Shown here: positions 23,848-33,043 of the stretch, in pieces
Numbering within the stretch: position 1 is the stretch's first letter
Layout: each line of letters starts with the position of its first letter
NCBI RefSeq assembly: GCF_035594125.1
Contig: NC_087168.1
Location: forward strand, 17,573,150-17,637,149
Direction of reading: 5' to 3'
Length of the DNA: 64,000 nt
Source: Scylla paramamosain
Lineage: Eukaryota > Arthropoda > Malacostraca > Decapoda > Portunidae
Notes under the pieces: model-generated
What the model saw: only the letters and a program-made list of their open reading frames with translations
The model's database searches: none
What the model was told of the DNA's origin: nothing
Translations under genes and position numbers: made by a program

Positions 23848-26800
23848 CTACGTATGTATGCCTGTATGTATGTAGGTATGTATGTATTTCTATCAGTCTA
23901 TCTATCTATTTGTTTATCTGTGTGTGTGTGTGTGTGTGTGTGTGTGCCTTAACTTAACCCCTCCCGTGGTCCTCCCCCGGCAGCCCGTCATCGCTGGAGC
24001 GGTACAATGACGTGGCACTCATCAAGACAGTGGAGCCCATGCAGTTTAACGAGGTGGTGTTTCCCTTCTGCCTCTCCGACAAGGCCCCCACCCCAGGCTC
24101 CAGTGTCACCGGCGCAGGCTTCGGTCTCGTTAACGCCAGTAAGTGCACCACGCTGCGCCTCGACCCTCCACTAGACTGATTAATTTATTCCTCTCCTCTA
24201 AGTGTAGCCTCTTCCTGCAGAACTCTCCAGGGCATCTCACACCAATTTTTTCATGAATAACACTTCTGCACAATCTAGTGTATATATTTCCAACAATTCA
24301 GAGTCACTCATGTCACCGAGAACATCCTTATGTGGCCGATAATTCTTGAGGTAGCTTGCTTAACTTCGTGCATAACTTCAGCATAATACTAAGCACGGTG
24401 GAGAACTAGGTACGTATAAGATCTAACTCCCCTCGTGATTTTTGGCACTTAACCAAAAATATCTCCAATAACTTTCTTTCTTCATCTTTCCCTGCTTTAT
24501 TTCAACCTGATGGCACCATTGCCGTCTCATCTTTTTCTAAAGCTGAACTCTTCGCTCAAACCTTTGATAAAACTCTTATCTTGGATGATGTAGGGGTTGT
24601 TCCTCCTGCTACTCGACTGTCTGACTTCTTCATGCTACCCATTAAGATCTTTCGCAGTGATATTTTCCATGCCCTCGCTGGCCTTAATCCTCAGAAGGCT
24701 TATGGACCTGATGGGGTCCCTCCTATTGTATTCCGAAACTGTGCCTCCGTGCTTGCACCTTGCCTAGTTAAACTCTTTCAATTCAACATCTACCTTTCCT
24801 TCTTCCTGGAGGTTTTCCTACATTCATCCTGTTCCTAAAAAGGGTAAATGTCCTAATCCCTCAAACTACCGTCCTATTCCTTTAATTTACTACCTCTCTA
24901 AAGTTTTTGAATCTATCCCCAAAAGAAAGATTCTTAATCATCTATCACTTCACAACACTCTAGCTGATCGCCAGTATGGAGTATGCTTCACATGTATGGT
25001 GGGGGAGGGGAGGAGGGTTTCCACTTATACCGCTCTTTTAGACAGGGTGGAACAAAAAATTTTGCGTTTTATCAACTCCTCTCCTTTGACTGTCTTCAGC
25101 ATCTCTCTCGTCGCCGCAATGTTGCATCTCTTTCTGTCTTCTACCACTATTTTTCATACCAACTGTTCTTCTGATCTTGCCTTTGACCGGTGCTCCTCCT
25201 ACATGAAAAAAAAAAAAAAAATAAATAAATAAATAAAAATTCTGCTAAGTACAATTCTTCTACCTAAGAATCTTTGTGAATACGACGTCAGGCTGATGAC
25301 TTAAGACTGAGGGGAAAAAATACAGTGGAAGTGAGTGCAACAGATTATTCAACGTGTGGCCTTGACTGTTCAGGGCGACATGCTGGAGGGGTCTTGTGTT
25401 GCCATGTCAACTTTAACCTCCCCTTTCCCCGCAGCACACAGACCCACGCAGCTGCAGGAGGCAGACCTGGAGGTGCTGGAGGCCTCGATGTGTGAGGGCA
25501 TCTTCGAGCGGGAGCAGTTTACGCCGCAGTTGAGGCTAAGGTACCCACAGTTGCTGCAGGGGCAGAGCATCCTGTGCGCCTCCTTCCCAGAGAGGAGCGC
25601 CTGTCAGGTAGGTGTGCGCGTGTAGGACTCAGGTTGTTGTATTTTGAACCATTAACAGTGATGTCAACTAAACACCGCAAAATTCACTAAAATGACAAAA
25701 AATAAATAAATAACTAAACTAAACGGAAACAGATTAATCAATTACTAGTTAAATAGATAATCTGATATGGATGAAGCTCTAAAACTTTTCCTTCTAGATT
25801 GGATTCCACTTGTTACTCTCGTAAATTCCAGAGTTTTTTTTCTTTTCTTTCACGCATGTCTTCTGATACCTTGTGATCCTTTGTAATCCCTTGTAACGTC
25901 TTGTACTCCCTTGCAATGTCTTGTAATCCCTTGTGATCTCTTGTAATGTCTTGTACTCATTTGTAATCCCTTGTAATGTTTTGTACTCCCTTGTAATTCT
26001 TTGTAATGCCTTGTAATCCGTTGTAATCCTTATGAAATCCCTTGTAATGTCTTGCAGTCCTTTGTAATCTCTTATAATCTTCTTGAAATCCCTTGTAATC
26101 CCTTGTAATGCGTTGTATCCCCTTGTAATGTTTTGTAATCCCTTATAATCATTTATTATCTTCTTGAAATCTCTTGTAATCCCTTGTAATGTCTTGTAAT
26201 ATCTTGTAATCCTTTCGAAATCCCTTGTAACCACTATTGAAATGCTTGCAATTCTTTGTAATGTTCTGTAATTCTTTTGAAATTCCTTGTAATCCTTTGA
26301 AATCTCTTGTAATGTCTTGTAATCCCTTGTAATAATTTCGAAATCCCTTGTAATCCCTTACAATACGTAATAACTTTGTAATCCCTTGAAATCACTTGCA
26401 ACAGCTTTTTAAATTCTTTGGAATCCCTTGAAACCTATTGTAATCTTTCACAGTCTTACATAACCATTTGTTACGTATACGCTTTAAACCCTTTACATAA
26501 CCGTTTAAACTCCGTGCAATCCTCGTAATCCCTTGATAATTTATTGTAATCATTTGATATTACCCTTAACTCCTTTGTAATTTCTAGTAATCTTTTTATA
26601 CCCCCCTTAACTAATTTATAATTTCTTGTAATCCTTTGATATCACCTTTTACTCATTCGTAACTTCTTGTAATCCTTTGACATCACCCTTATTTTCCTTA
26701 TAGCTCCTTGTAAACCTTTGATATCCCTCGTATTTCCTTGATAACATCTTGTAATCCCTTGCAATCTCCCCAGGGTGATTCGGGCGGCCCGCTGTTCATG

Positions 26801-26953
26801 GACAGGAACAACCGGCGCTTCCTGGTGGGCATCGTGGGCAGCGGCGTGTCCTGCAGGGCCAACGGAATCTCCATCCTGCCGGGCCTGTACATCAACGTGG
26901 CGGACCACATTGAATTTATTGACAGTGTTCTCTACAGCCCGTCCCCCTTCTGA
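18265..26953 (+). CDS. Secreted serine protease with two ShK domains
   Basis: Ten coding exons: 18265..18373, 18835..18948, 19432..19608, 21854..21996, 22198..22240, 22729..22840, 23593..23700, 23984..24138, 25435..25607, 26774..26953 (437 aa). All introns are GT-AG and phases match throughout. An in-frame Met at 18301 gives a cleaner signal peptide (VPWKVVAVVLAALGFFAPVHG), so either start is possible. Exons 2 and 3 each encode one six-Cys ShK domain (first ends NCPVSCDAC, second QCPHSCDAC), both flanked by phase-1 introns, so each is a shuffle-ready module. Then DCGRPYPP, a basic linker with RRKR, and a chymotrypsin-fold domain: LLTAAHC (His225), YNDVALI (Asp278), ACQGDSGGPL (Ser381). The residue six before Ser381 is Ser, so trypsin-like specificity is not predicted; chymotrypsin-like is possible. 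The usual R-IVGG start is absent; the nearest equivalent is PIVPLSSP at residue 188. TGWG is replaced by TGAGFG. ShK-protease fusions and CLIP-type proteases act extracellularly in arthropod immunity and moulting; the role here is inference. Confidence 0.85.
18961..19351. repeat. (GT)n tracts and (CCT)n in protease intron 2
   Basis: The donor GTGAGTGTATGC runs into (GT)n. Further (GT)n tracts lie near 19083..19120 and 19232..19260, joined by ATCT-rich sequence; (CCT)n occupies 19298..19351. Confidence 0.85.
19615..19735. repeat. Interstitial (TTAGG)n telomere-like tract
   Basis: From 7 bp after the exon 3 donor, sequence reads as degenerate TTAGG repeats, including runs of four or five exact units. 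A ~55-bp segment containing AAGTTAGATTAGGTTACGCT is duplicated within it. TTAGG is the ancestral arthropod telomere motif. Shorter tracts occur near 12595, 15456, 20130 and 60585. Confidence 0.8.
19736..20190. other. Protease intron 3, T-rich
   Basis: TTTC/GTTC-rich with (GTTC)n near 19765..19795, T runs near 19958 and 19992, and a short TTAGG-like run at about 20130..20165. No coding signal. Confidence 0.6.
20195..20385 (-). repeat. Dispersed repeat family, partial copies
   Basis: The block GATTGTTTTCAGAGACTACA followed by GAAATGATTTGTCA occurs at about 20309 and 20347, and a diverged form at 20195. It is the reverse complement of the AATCTCTGTGGCTTTTGAAAA block of the + copies. Confidence 0.6.
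20540..20905 (+). repeat. Dispersed repeat family, copy C (two tandem units)
   Basis: Two consecutive units ~160 bp apart. Each has GGTTCTAGGGACAGATTAAC (or TTTTAGTGACAGATTAAC), AAGATTT, ATTAGCAGGA, ACACT, GATC and GTGAGAGAG. The first unit starts with CCGCACCTCCACTATATTCA. Lies in protease intron 3. Confidence 0.75.
21390..21525 (-). repeat. Dispersed repeat family, copy D
   Basis: GATTGTTTTCAGAGGCAACA, then GATTGGTCAG, TTCCTGTCAATCCCTGTTAA, CAATCACTAGGAACATGAAA and a degraded ACTTTCCACT. Single reverse-oriented unit in protease intron 3. Confidence 0.65.
22270..22592. mobile_element. Three CR1-like LINE tails in alternating orientation
   Basis: 22270..22385 is a + fragment whose frame recalls the LINE C-terminus (RRLDQFVDEDDSW against RRLDKFMDGDNRWK). 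22398..22548 is a - copy beginning with the AACATAAG tail. 22549..22592 is a + tail (CTTCTTGCAGCTTCCC). The last two form an imperfect inverted repeat. Located in protease intron 5. Confidence 0.75.
22841..23592. other. Protease intron 6 with (ACT)n
   Basis: Unremarkable AT-rich DNA with an (ACT)n tract at 23485..23546 close to the acceptor. No other feature seen. Confidence 0.7.
23707..23946. repeat. Duplicated (GT)n and GTAT-rich unit in protease intron 7
   Basis: Two ~105-bp units each contain a (GT)n tract, CTACGTATGTATGCCTGTAT and a TATCAGTCTATC stretch; a third (GT)n at 23919..23946 ends ~35 bp before the acceptor. Nearly the whole intron is repeat. Confidence 0.85.
24420..25205 (+). 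pseudogene. Second non-LTR retrotransposon with its RT core deleted
   Basis: Frames in order give a pre-RT segment, then LNPQKAYGPDGVPPIVFRN, VPKKGKCPNPSNYRPIPL after a frameshift near 24795, HNTLADRQYG, then directly EYASHV and LLDRVEQKILRFINSSPL. The first part is the N-terminal half of a reverse transcriptase and the last part its C-terminal region; the middle with the catalytic YADD block is missing. Sequence and family differ from the CR1-like element; a Jockey-type origin is plausible. Lies in protease intron 8, same strand. Followed by an A-rich AAAT tail. Confidence 0.75.
25860..26770. repeat. TTGTAATCCC minisatellite filling protease intron 9
   Basis: About 900 bp built from ~10-bp units of TTGTAATCCC and variants (TTGTAATGTC, TTGTACTCCC, TTGAAATCCC). 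Copies reach to within a few bases of the acceptor CTCCCCAG. Long reverse-strand frames across it (ITRDYKTLQ-like) are repeat artefacts. Confidence 0.9.
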
Positions 26954-26971
26954 GCACCAGGACGCCACGAG

Positions 26972-26972
<1 letters not shown>

Positions 26973-27041
<69 letters not shown>

Positions 27042-27110
27042 GCCGTAATGTAACAGATTAGTAAATGTCCTGTGCATCTGCTAGTCTGTTATTAAGACAG
27101 CTTCATACTA

Positions 27111-27149
<39 letters not shown>
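26973..27149. repeat. (TC)n and (ACT)n after the protease stop
   Basis: (TC)~33 at 26973..27039 begins ~20 bp after the stop codon and would lie in the 3'UTR; (ACT)n occupies 27110..27149. Confidence 0.9.
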
Positions 27150-27150
<1 letters not shown>

Positions 27151-27275
27151 CGGAGCTTTAAAAGAAAACTTAACATATAATGATGAAAGTGATAAGAAGA
27201 AATAGGTAGATATGTTTTATACGGGAACTGCCACGTGTAGGCCTGACGGCTTCTTGCAGCTTCCTTTTAAGCCGG
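27150..27275 (+). mobile_element. CR1-like LINE 3' tail fragment
   Basis: GGAGCTTTAAAAGAAAACTT, then GGTAGATATGTTTTATACGG, GAACTGCCACGTGTAGGCCT and GGCTTCTTGCAGCTTCC match the 13.3 kb copy. Its 5' end abuts an (ACT)n microsatellite. Confidence 0.75.
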
Positions 27276-27464
27276 AAGCTGCTGGAGGATTGACACGCGA
27301 GCACAGTTCCATTCATGTTACGCAATGGACAGTCTTCAACCAATGATTAGCGTCTGACGCCTTCAGTCATCCCAGTTCTCGTTCACCAGTCCCTCTACAT
27401 TACGCCGTGTCACCGGAAAGTGTAAATACGTTTGTTCATGTGGTAGTGAGGAAGATTTGAAACA

Positions 27465-27680
27465 CTTCCGCGCCGCACCTCCACTACATTCAAGAGGTTC
27501 TAATTGATGTTATACGGGTATCCAAGGGTGATTTTTTTTTTTTTTTTTTAGTTCTAGTGACAGATTAACAAGACATTAACATTATTAACAGGAGAAGCAC
27601 TCTTGAGAACCCGGCTAATGATCTCTGTGGCTTTTGAAAATAGTTGTGAGAGCAAAGCGTTTCAGAATACGGATCCGAAT
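27465..27680 (+). repeat. Dispersed repeat family, copy E
   Basis: The most complete single unit: CGCGCCGCACCTCCACTACA, ATACGGGTATCCAAGGGTGA, TAGTTCTAGTGACAGATTAA, ACTCTTGAGAACCCGGCTAA, TCTCTGTGGCTTTTGAAAAT, AGCAAAGCGTTTCAGAATAC. Confidence 0.75.
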
Positions 27681-27954
27681 GTAAAAGGTAAAAATAACTG
27701 AGGTACTGGCCCGTAACATCGAAAATACGGAGGCGGTGAAGTGAACAGGAAGGAAAATGTTATGACAGACCTGTTATTATAGTGAAGATTTGTCACTTTT
27801 GTCTACGTAATGTATTATGAGAAGACAATGTACTAACCATCGGCTCCCCCACATTCAGTCTCTGTGTCTGAGAAAAGGTCCTCGTGTGTGTATGTGTGTG
27901 TGTTTGTGTTCGTCTTTTATTTCCTTGAGTTGTAAGACTTTTTATGTGTCGATT

Positions 27955-27960
27955 AATAAA
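27955..27960 (+). terminator. Possible distal polyadenylation signal
   Basis: AATAAA about 1 kb after the protease stop, in an AATAA-rich stretch. It may serve the protease gene if the 3'UTR is long; composition alone makes chance occurrence likely. Confidence 0.25.
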
Positions 27961-28026
27961 ACAATAATAATAAAATAAATAAAATTCGTTTCTCTGAAGT
28001 ACTGTATTGTTATTTTATGTGTGTAA

Positions 28027-28027
<1 letters not shown>

Positions 28028-28094
<67 letters not shown>

Positions 28095-28770
28095 ACGTGT
28101 TAATTAATGCAGTCAGAGAGTGTATCCAGTATTTATATCCCATTGAGAGCAGCGATGTGAGGACTCCGAGGGTTTGAGAGTTCTTGGTTGCCACGGAGCG
28201 TTCGAAAGTAAACAAATCACGCCACACGCCTTGACTGTTACGTTATTGTGCTGCTCAGGACAGACGTGTACCTTGACTCGAAAGCGGAGAAAAGAGGAAA
28301 AATGCAAATAGATCATACCACACGCCTTTATTGTTTGGGTGTTGTTGTATTGTTTAAAAGGACGGAGTTCAATCTTGAAAGAAAAAAAAGTCGTGGTTGA
28401 AAATGTACAGATTATGTAAAGAGTATATATATGTGGTTATTGTCGTTTCGTAAAAAGAAAGAAAAAACGAGGACAGGAACATAAACAATAAGGACAAAAA
28501 TAAAAGGAACAAGGACATCATCAACAATAATAACAATTAAAGAATGAATAAATGAAAGAAGGAAGAAAGAAAATAATCTCCTTTATATAACTCAAAACCA
28601 TCACAAAACTTCAGATAACTCCTTTTTGAGTTTTTGTCAACCGTGATTATTATTTTTTTCTTATTTACCATATATGTAATGGGAGACTGGACAAGACGTA
28701 CTAAAAATTGAAAGAAAAAAAGAGAAATATGCCCATTTACTTGTTGCTCCTATAAATAATAATAATAATG

Positions 28771-28839
<69 letters not shown>

Positions 28840-28963
28840 GTAATACCAAAGTAAATTGAAAGAAGGAAGCCAGTCCCGTGTCTTTCTCTTCTTTCTTCAC
28901 GGCGTACTTTTCCCACTAACAATTCTTGGTGTTCGCTTTCTTCATAGTACCAGTTTTGTCTGC

Positions 28964-29047
<84 letters not shown>

Positions 29048-29100
29048 TAAACTTCCTTTCCTTTTTCAATTTCCTTTCCTCCAATAAACTCATTTCTTTC

Positions 29101-29136
<36 letters not shown>
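28028..29136. repeat. (GA)n, (AAT)n, (TC)n and (ATC)n microsatellites
   Basis: (GA)n 28028..28093, (AAT)n 28756..28838, (TC)~37 28971..29045, (ATC)n 29104..29136. A-rich unique sequence fills 28380..28650. No gene seen. Confidence 0.85.
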
Positions 29137-30310
29137 TTCCTCTCCTACCCCTTCACCTCGCTGCGGAAGTACAGACCTAACCATCTGGGGCGCTGCTGGG
29201 TCACTGTTGCGCACGTGTGTGTGTATGTGTGTGTGTATGTTCCCCACAAGGTCACCCACTCGTTGCTACCTCCTTGTGTCGAGTGTCGAGTCTTTTCCGG
29301 TTCCTTACCTTTCCCTTGTCTCTGTAGAATATAAATGAATACGAATAGATTTCAAGCAGAAGTAGATCTTTAGTTTCTTTGGCTTAACTACATGTATATA
29401 ATATTCATTAACATAAAAACCATAGGAGGTGAAGTATTAGGGAAAAAGTGTAGAATATCATTACAAACCAGCTTCTTTTCTGTACAAGTGATGATACTCA
29501 AATATTTCAGCGCCTGATCTAATGCAGAGTCGTTTCATTTGACTCTCGTGGAAGCTTTCATGGGTTTATAAGATTGATTATGTGATAGTTTAATTATTAT
29601 GCGTCATCATTGCGAAAAAAAAAAACATGCAAGAGAACCCAACTTGTTACGGTAGTGTAAGAACAAAGTGTTTAAATAGTACGGGCCTTTGTCAGAAATA
29701 ATTGAATAATGTACATATGTAGACATTATATAAGTAAAATGAAAATAAAAAAAAAAAAGTGTAATGGAGAAAGGAAACAAACAGAGGAAGAAAAATAAAG
29801 ACAGAAAGAAAGAAAAATAGGAAAAGGAAAAGAAAGAAATAAAAAAGAAAAGTAGGAAAAGAAAACTGATAAAAGTAAATAATATCCTGTAAAACACAAC
29901 ATCGGATTTCACTTTTAATAATAAACTTTTTTTTTCCAGTCACTCATATAACCCGCTATCTAATCATTACTCAGTTTTACTGCTGCATTCGTACATATTC
30001 AACAATGCAATAATAAAAATCTTGATTCATATTATACACTTATCTTATACACACGTTATCTCCTTATCTCGGCCCTCCATTTATCTTTATCTTTCTTATT
30101 TGTGGATCGCGTGGTCAGTCATCATCATCGCCGCATAAGGAGTGCGTGAGAGTGAGTGAATTATAATTATCATATAAATGGAGCAGTTCTGGTGATGAGG
30201 TTCTTACAACAACTCCTATTATCGAACTCATATGTGACGTTAGTTAAGAAAAAGTTTTGTATGTGGGGATAGAATAGCGTTCAAATTAAAGTGGATAATA
30301 TGAGTAAGAT
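29137..30310. other. Intergenic, no gene seen
   Basis: Short (GT)-rich run near 29215..29240, then AT-rich unique DNA and an A/G-rich stretch at 29745..29870. No supported frame. Confidence 0.5.
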
Positions 30311-30338
30311 GGAATGTGTGAGGGAACTTGTGACAGAT

Positions 30339-30347
30339 TATTATTAC

Positions 30348-30410
<63 letters not shown>

Positions 30411-30599
30411 TATTATTATTATTATTATTAGTAGTAGTAGTAGTAGTAGTCGTAGTAGTAGTAGCGGTAGTAGTAGTAGTAGTAGTAGTAGTAGTAATTG
30501 TAATAGTAGTAGTAGTAGCAGCAGCAGTAGCAACAGTAGTAGTAATAGTAGTAGTAGTAGTAGTAGTAGTAGTAGCATTATTATTATTATTATTATTAT

Positions 30600-30648
<49 letters not shown>

Positions 30649-30674
30649 CGTAGTAGTCGTAGTCGTAGTAGTAA

Positions 30675-30707
<33 letters not shown>

Positions 30708-30714
30708 CAGCAAC

Positions 30715-30749
<35 letters not shown>

Positions 30750-30775
30750 CATTATTATTGTTATTATTATTATGA
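30339..30775. repeat. Compound (ATT)n/(AGT)n triplet block
   Basis: About 435 bp of alternating ATT and AGT blocks with rare CGT, GCA and ACA variants. The order ATT, AGT, GCA/ACA-interrupted AGT, ATT occurs twice, suggesting block duplication. Confidence 0.9.
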
Positions 30776-30890
30776 GAATGTCTTCAGTTTATTCATGCAT
30801 TTTCATCCCATTGTTCTGTATTTCATTGTGAATATGAAGATAAAGGGAAACAGATTAACAAGGAAACAAAATAAATTTGAATATCTGGAA

Positions 30891-30894
<4 letters not shown>

Positions 30895-30945
<51 letters not shown>

Positions 30946-30949
30946 TCCG

Positions 30950-30998
<49 letters not shown>

Positions 30999-31313
30999 AT
31001 TCCCTTTGGTGTTATATACAGGATTATCAACGCAGCTCATGATTTATGTAAAGACGAACACATGAAAATTATTCAGGAAATAGGAACGCATGTGACTGTG
31101 AGGTGGAGAGACAGGAAAGAACAGAAAGAAAGAAGTTTTTTTTTCTTGTATATTTTGCGCTCGAAATTCAAGTAAGTGCATCTAGAGAGGAACTAACAAT
31201 CCTTCGACAGACGTGCGTGTGAATGTGTGACAAGAATTAGGGACACGGAAAAGACAACAAAAGAAGAAATAATAAGTGAATGAAGACAGACAAACAGATT
31301 AACGTTTGGACGA

Positions 31314-31368
<55 letters not shown>
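30895..31368. repeat. (GT)n-(GA)n compound and a second (GT)n
   Basis: (GT)~24 at 30895..30943 is followed by (GA)~21 at 30953..30994; (GT)~26 lies at 31316..31368. Confidence 0.9.
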
Positions 31369-31371
<3 letters not shown>

Positions 31372-31540
31372 AAGACTAGGAAAAAAAAGACAGAAAAACA
31401 TTCCTCAGGAAGCTACATTGTAATTATCTTACGCAGTCTGCCCTTAAACCCAACATTTCTGAGGCCCTCGAATATAAACCCACCATACTTCCCAACATAA
31501 TTCCGTGCAATGAACAGTGTATTTACCTGCTCTGCTCCCA

Positions 31541-31612
31541 TATATAAACCCTGGAGACTTATAGAGGTATTGTGTAATCATCTATAGGGAGTTTATATGG
31601 GCGGTTTATATG
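31541..31612 (+). promoter_or_regulatory. Candidate MGAT2 core promoter
   Basis: TATATAAA at 31541..31548 sits ~100 bp upstream of the inferred leader exon. A second AT motif, GTTTATATG twice around GGCG, lies at 31589..31611. No initiator could be fixed by eye. Confidence 0.35.
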
Positions 31613-31639
31613 TGTCCTAGCTAGGCAGTGTTGTTTACG

Positions 31640-31782
31640 GAGTGAGGGAGAAGCAGGCGGGTGATCCTCCTCCTCCTCCTTCTCCACCTTCACCTGTCTG
31701 CTTCCCTCCTCCGCCCCTGCCTGTACACCCGCCCACCATGGCTCGGCCCTACCTCCAAATCTGGCTTTTTCCAATGTCTAAG
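31640..31782 (+). other. Inferred 5'UTR exon of MGAT2, with uORF start
   Basis: The exon end is a strong donor, AAG|GTGAGT, at 31782/31783; the 5' limit is unknown. It contains GCCCACCATGG at 31731..31741, an excellent initiation context. Joining it to the acceptor at 35006 (CACTTGCAG|) gives a 19-codon upstream ORF ending at TGA 35019..35021. It is not in frame with MGAT2. The assignment to this gene rests on position, the absence of another exon candidate and the acceptor 14 bp before the MGAT2 ATG. Confidence 0.45.
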
Positions 31783-33040
31783 GTGAGTTGCGTTATTATA
31801 TAATGCCAGGTGTTGGGAAGGTGCCCTCAGCCCTCTCGTCATGTCCATCCACTGCCACTGCCTGTCTTGTGACGCACTGTTACATGCCTCACCTTTACCT
31901 TTGATTAATGAGGTGGTGTTGATATGTCCCAGGGTGTTGTTTTTATCAGCATTGCCTTACCCATGCATGCTGGTGGTGTGGCTCGTCTTTGGGAGAATCG
32001 CTGTGGTGATGGATGTTGAGGGGTGACTGAGGTAAATGTGAAGCACACGTATTTATTGTGTGGGGAAGACATGTCGAATTTCGGTTATCTTTCCTTGATT
32101 GAGACATAGCATTGCGTGACATGATGTGCAGTATGCACTTACAGTAGTGCTGAATGAAATTATGCAATTTTATGTCCCCAATCAGCGAGCAAGGTATTGG
32201 AGGCACCAAGGTACCATCTTGGTGGTGCCTCATTAGGTAGGCCATCAGCATCCCACCACATGACCTGTACAGAATGGCAAAGGCTGAAGTAGGGAGGTAC
32301 ACACAATGTTTTTTATTTTAAAATTTGTGTGACACATAGTATATACTTGAGGCTGACATTAACTACCTCACAATGCTATGGCAGTGTATATTTAGCTTGG
32401 CACAGCAAAACAGGCAATAAGACTTTTGACACGTGACACGCATGATGATAAATCTTAGCAATAGTGGCTCATTATGTATTCTTTTGCTGCCTCTCTCCAG
32501 ATCAAGCAAGCTTGGGAACTGGTAAGATTGCAGTTTAACACAATATATATATATCCCATCTTTTCTCCATCTCTGCCCCCAACAAGCTTGGGGATCTGGT
32601 GAGAAAGTAGAGTTTTAAGGTGGGGGAAGGTAAATTATGCCAGATTTCAACATTGCTGAAAATCTAAGGATGAGGCGCCATATTTTAAAAACTGGGGAAC
32701 TTTCTAGCTTAATCTAACTTTACTTAACTGGGATGTTTGAACCCTCCCTTAAGGGCACTTAACTAACTGTATACCTTAATAGGAAGTGGAAGGTGTAGGG
32801 TTTGGTTGATCGACCTCTTCCTTATCCTCAAAGGGTGCTGGCACCACTAAGTGTTCAGCACTTGATTGATTTCAGCAAAACAGTGTGCAAGCTTAAAAAA
32901 TGTACATCTAAGTTGCCTTGCTTATAGGAGTGCACGGTAAAATCCTGATATTTAAATTTATGTCCACTACATTTAACAGAGGAAAAGACATAAAAAACAT
33001 GGATATAATCAGTGGATGATAAACAAATGTACCAGTAAAA
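31783..33040. other. MGAT2 5'UTR intron, proximal part
   Basis: Mostly unique sequence with few microsatellites, unlike the surrounding spacers. A short AAGCTTGGG(A/G)A(A/T)CTGG phrase recurs at about 32508 and 32585. No exon recognised. Confidence 0.5.
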
Positions 33041-33043
33041 GCA

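Noticed and set aside
25794..26968. Reverse-strand repeat protein with ITRDYKTLQ-like units
   Set aside because: Exact by-product of the 10-bp TTGTAATCCC minisatellite inside an intron; the unit length times three gives the apparent protein periodicity.
26642..26968. Reverse-strand frame over protease exon 10
   Set aside because: Shadow of the exon encoding GDSGGPL on the + strand.
31738..31782. ATG at 31738 as the MGAT2 start
   Set aside because: Although its context is excellent, splicing to 35007 puts it out of frame with MGAT2, and the signal-anchor begins right after the ATG at 35021. Kept as a uORF instead.
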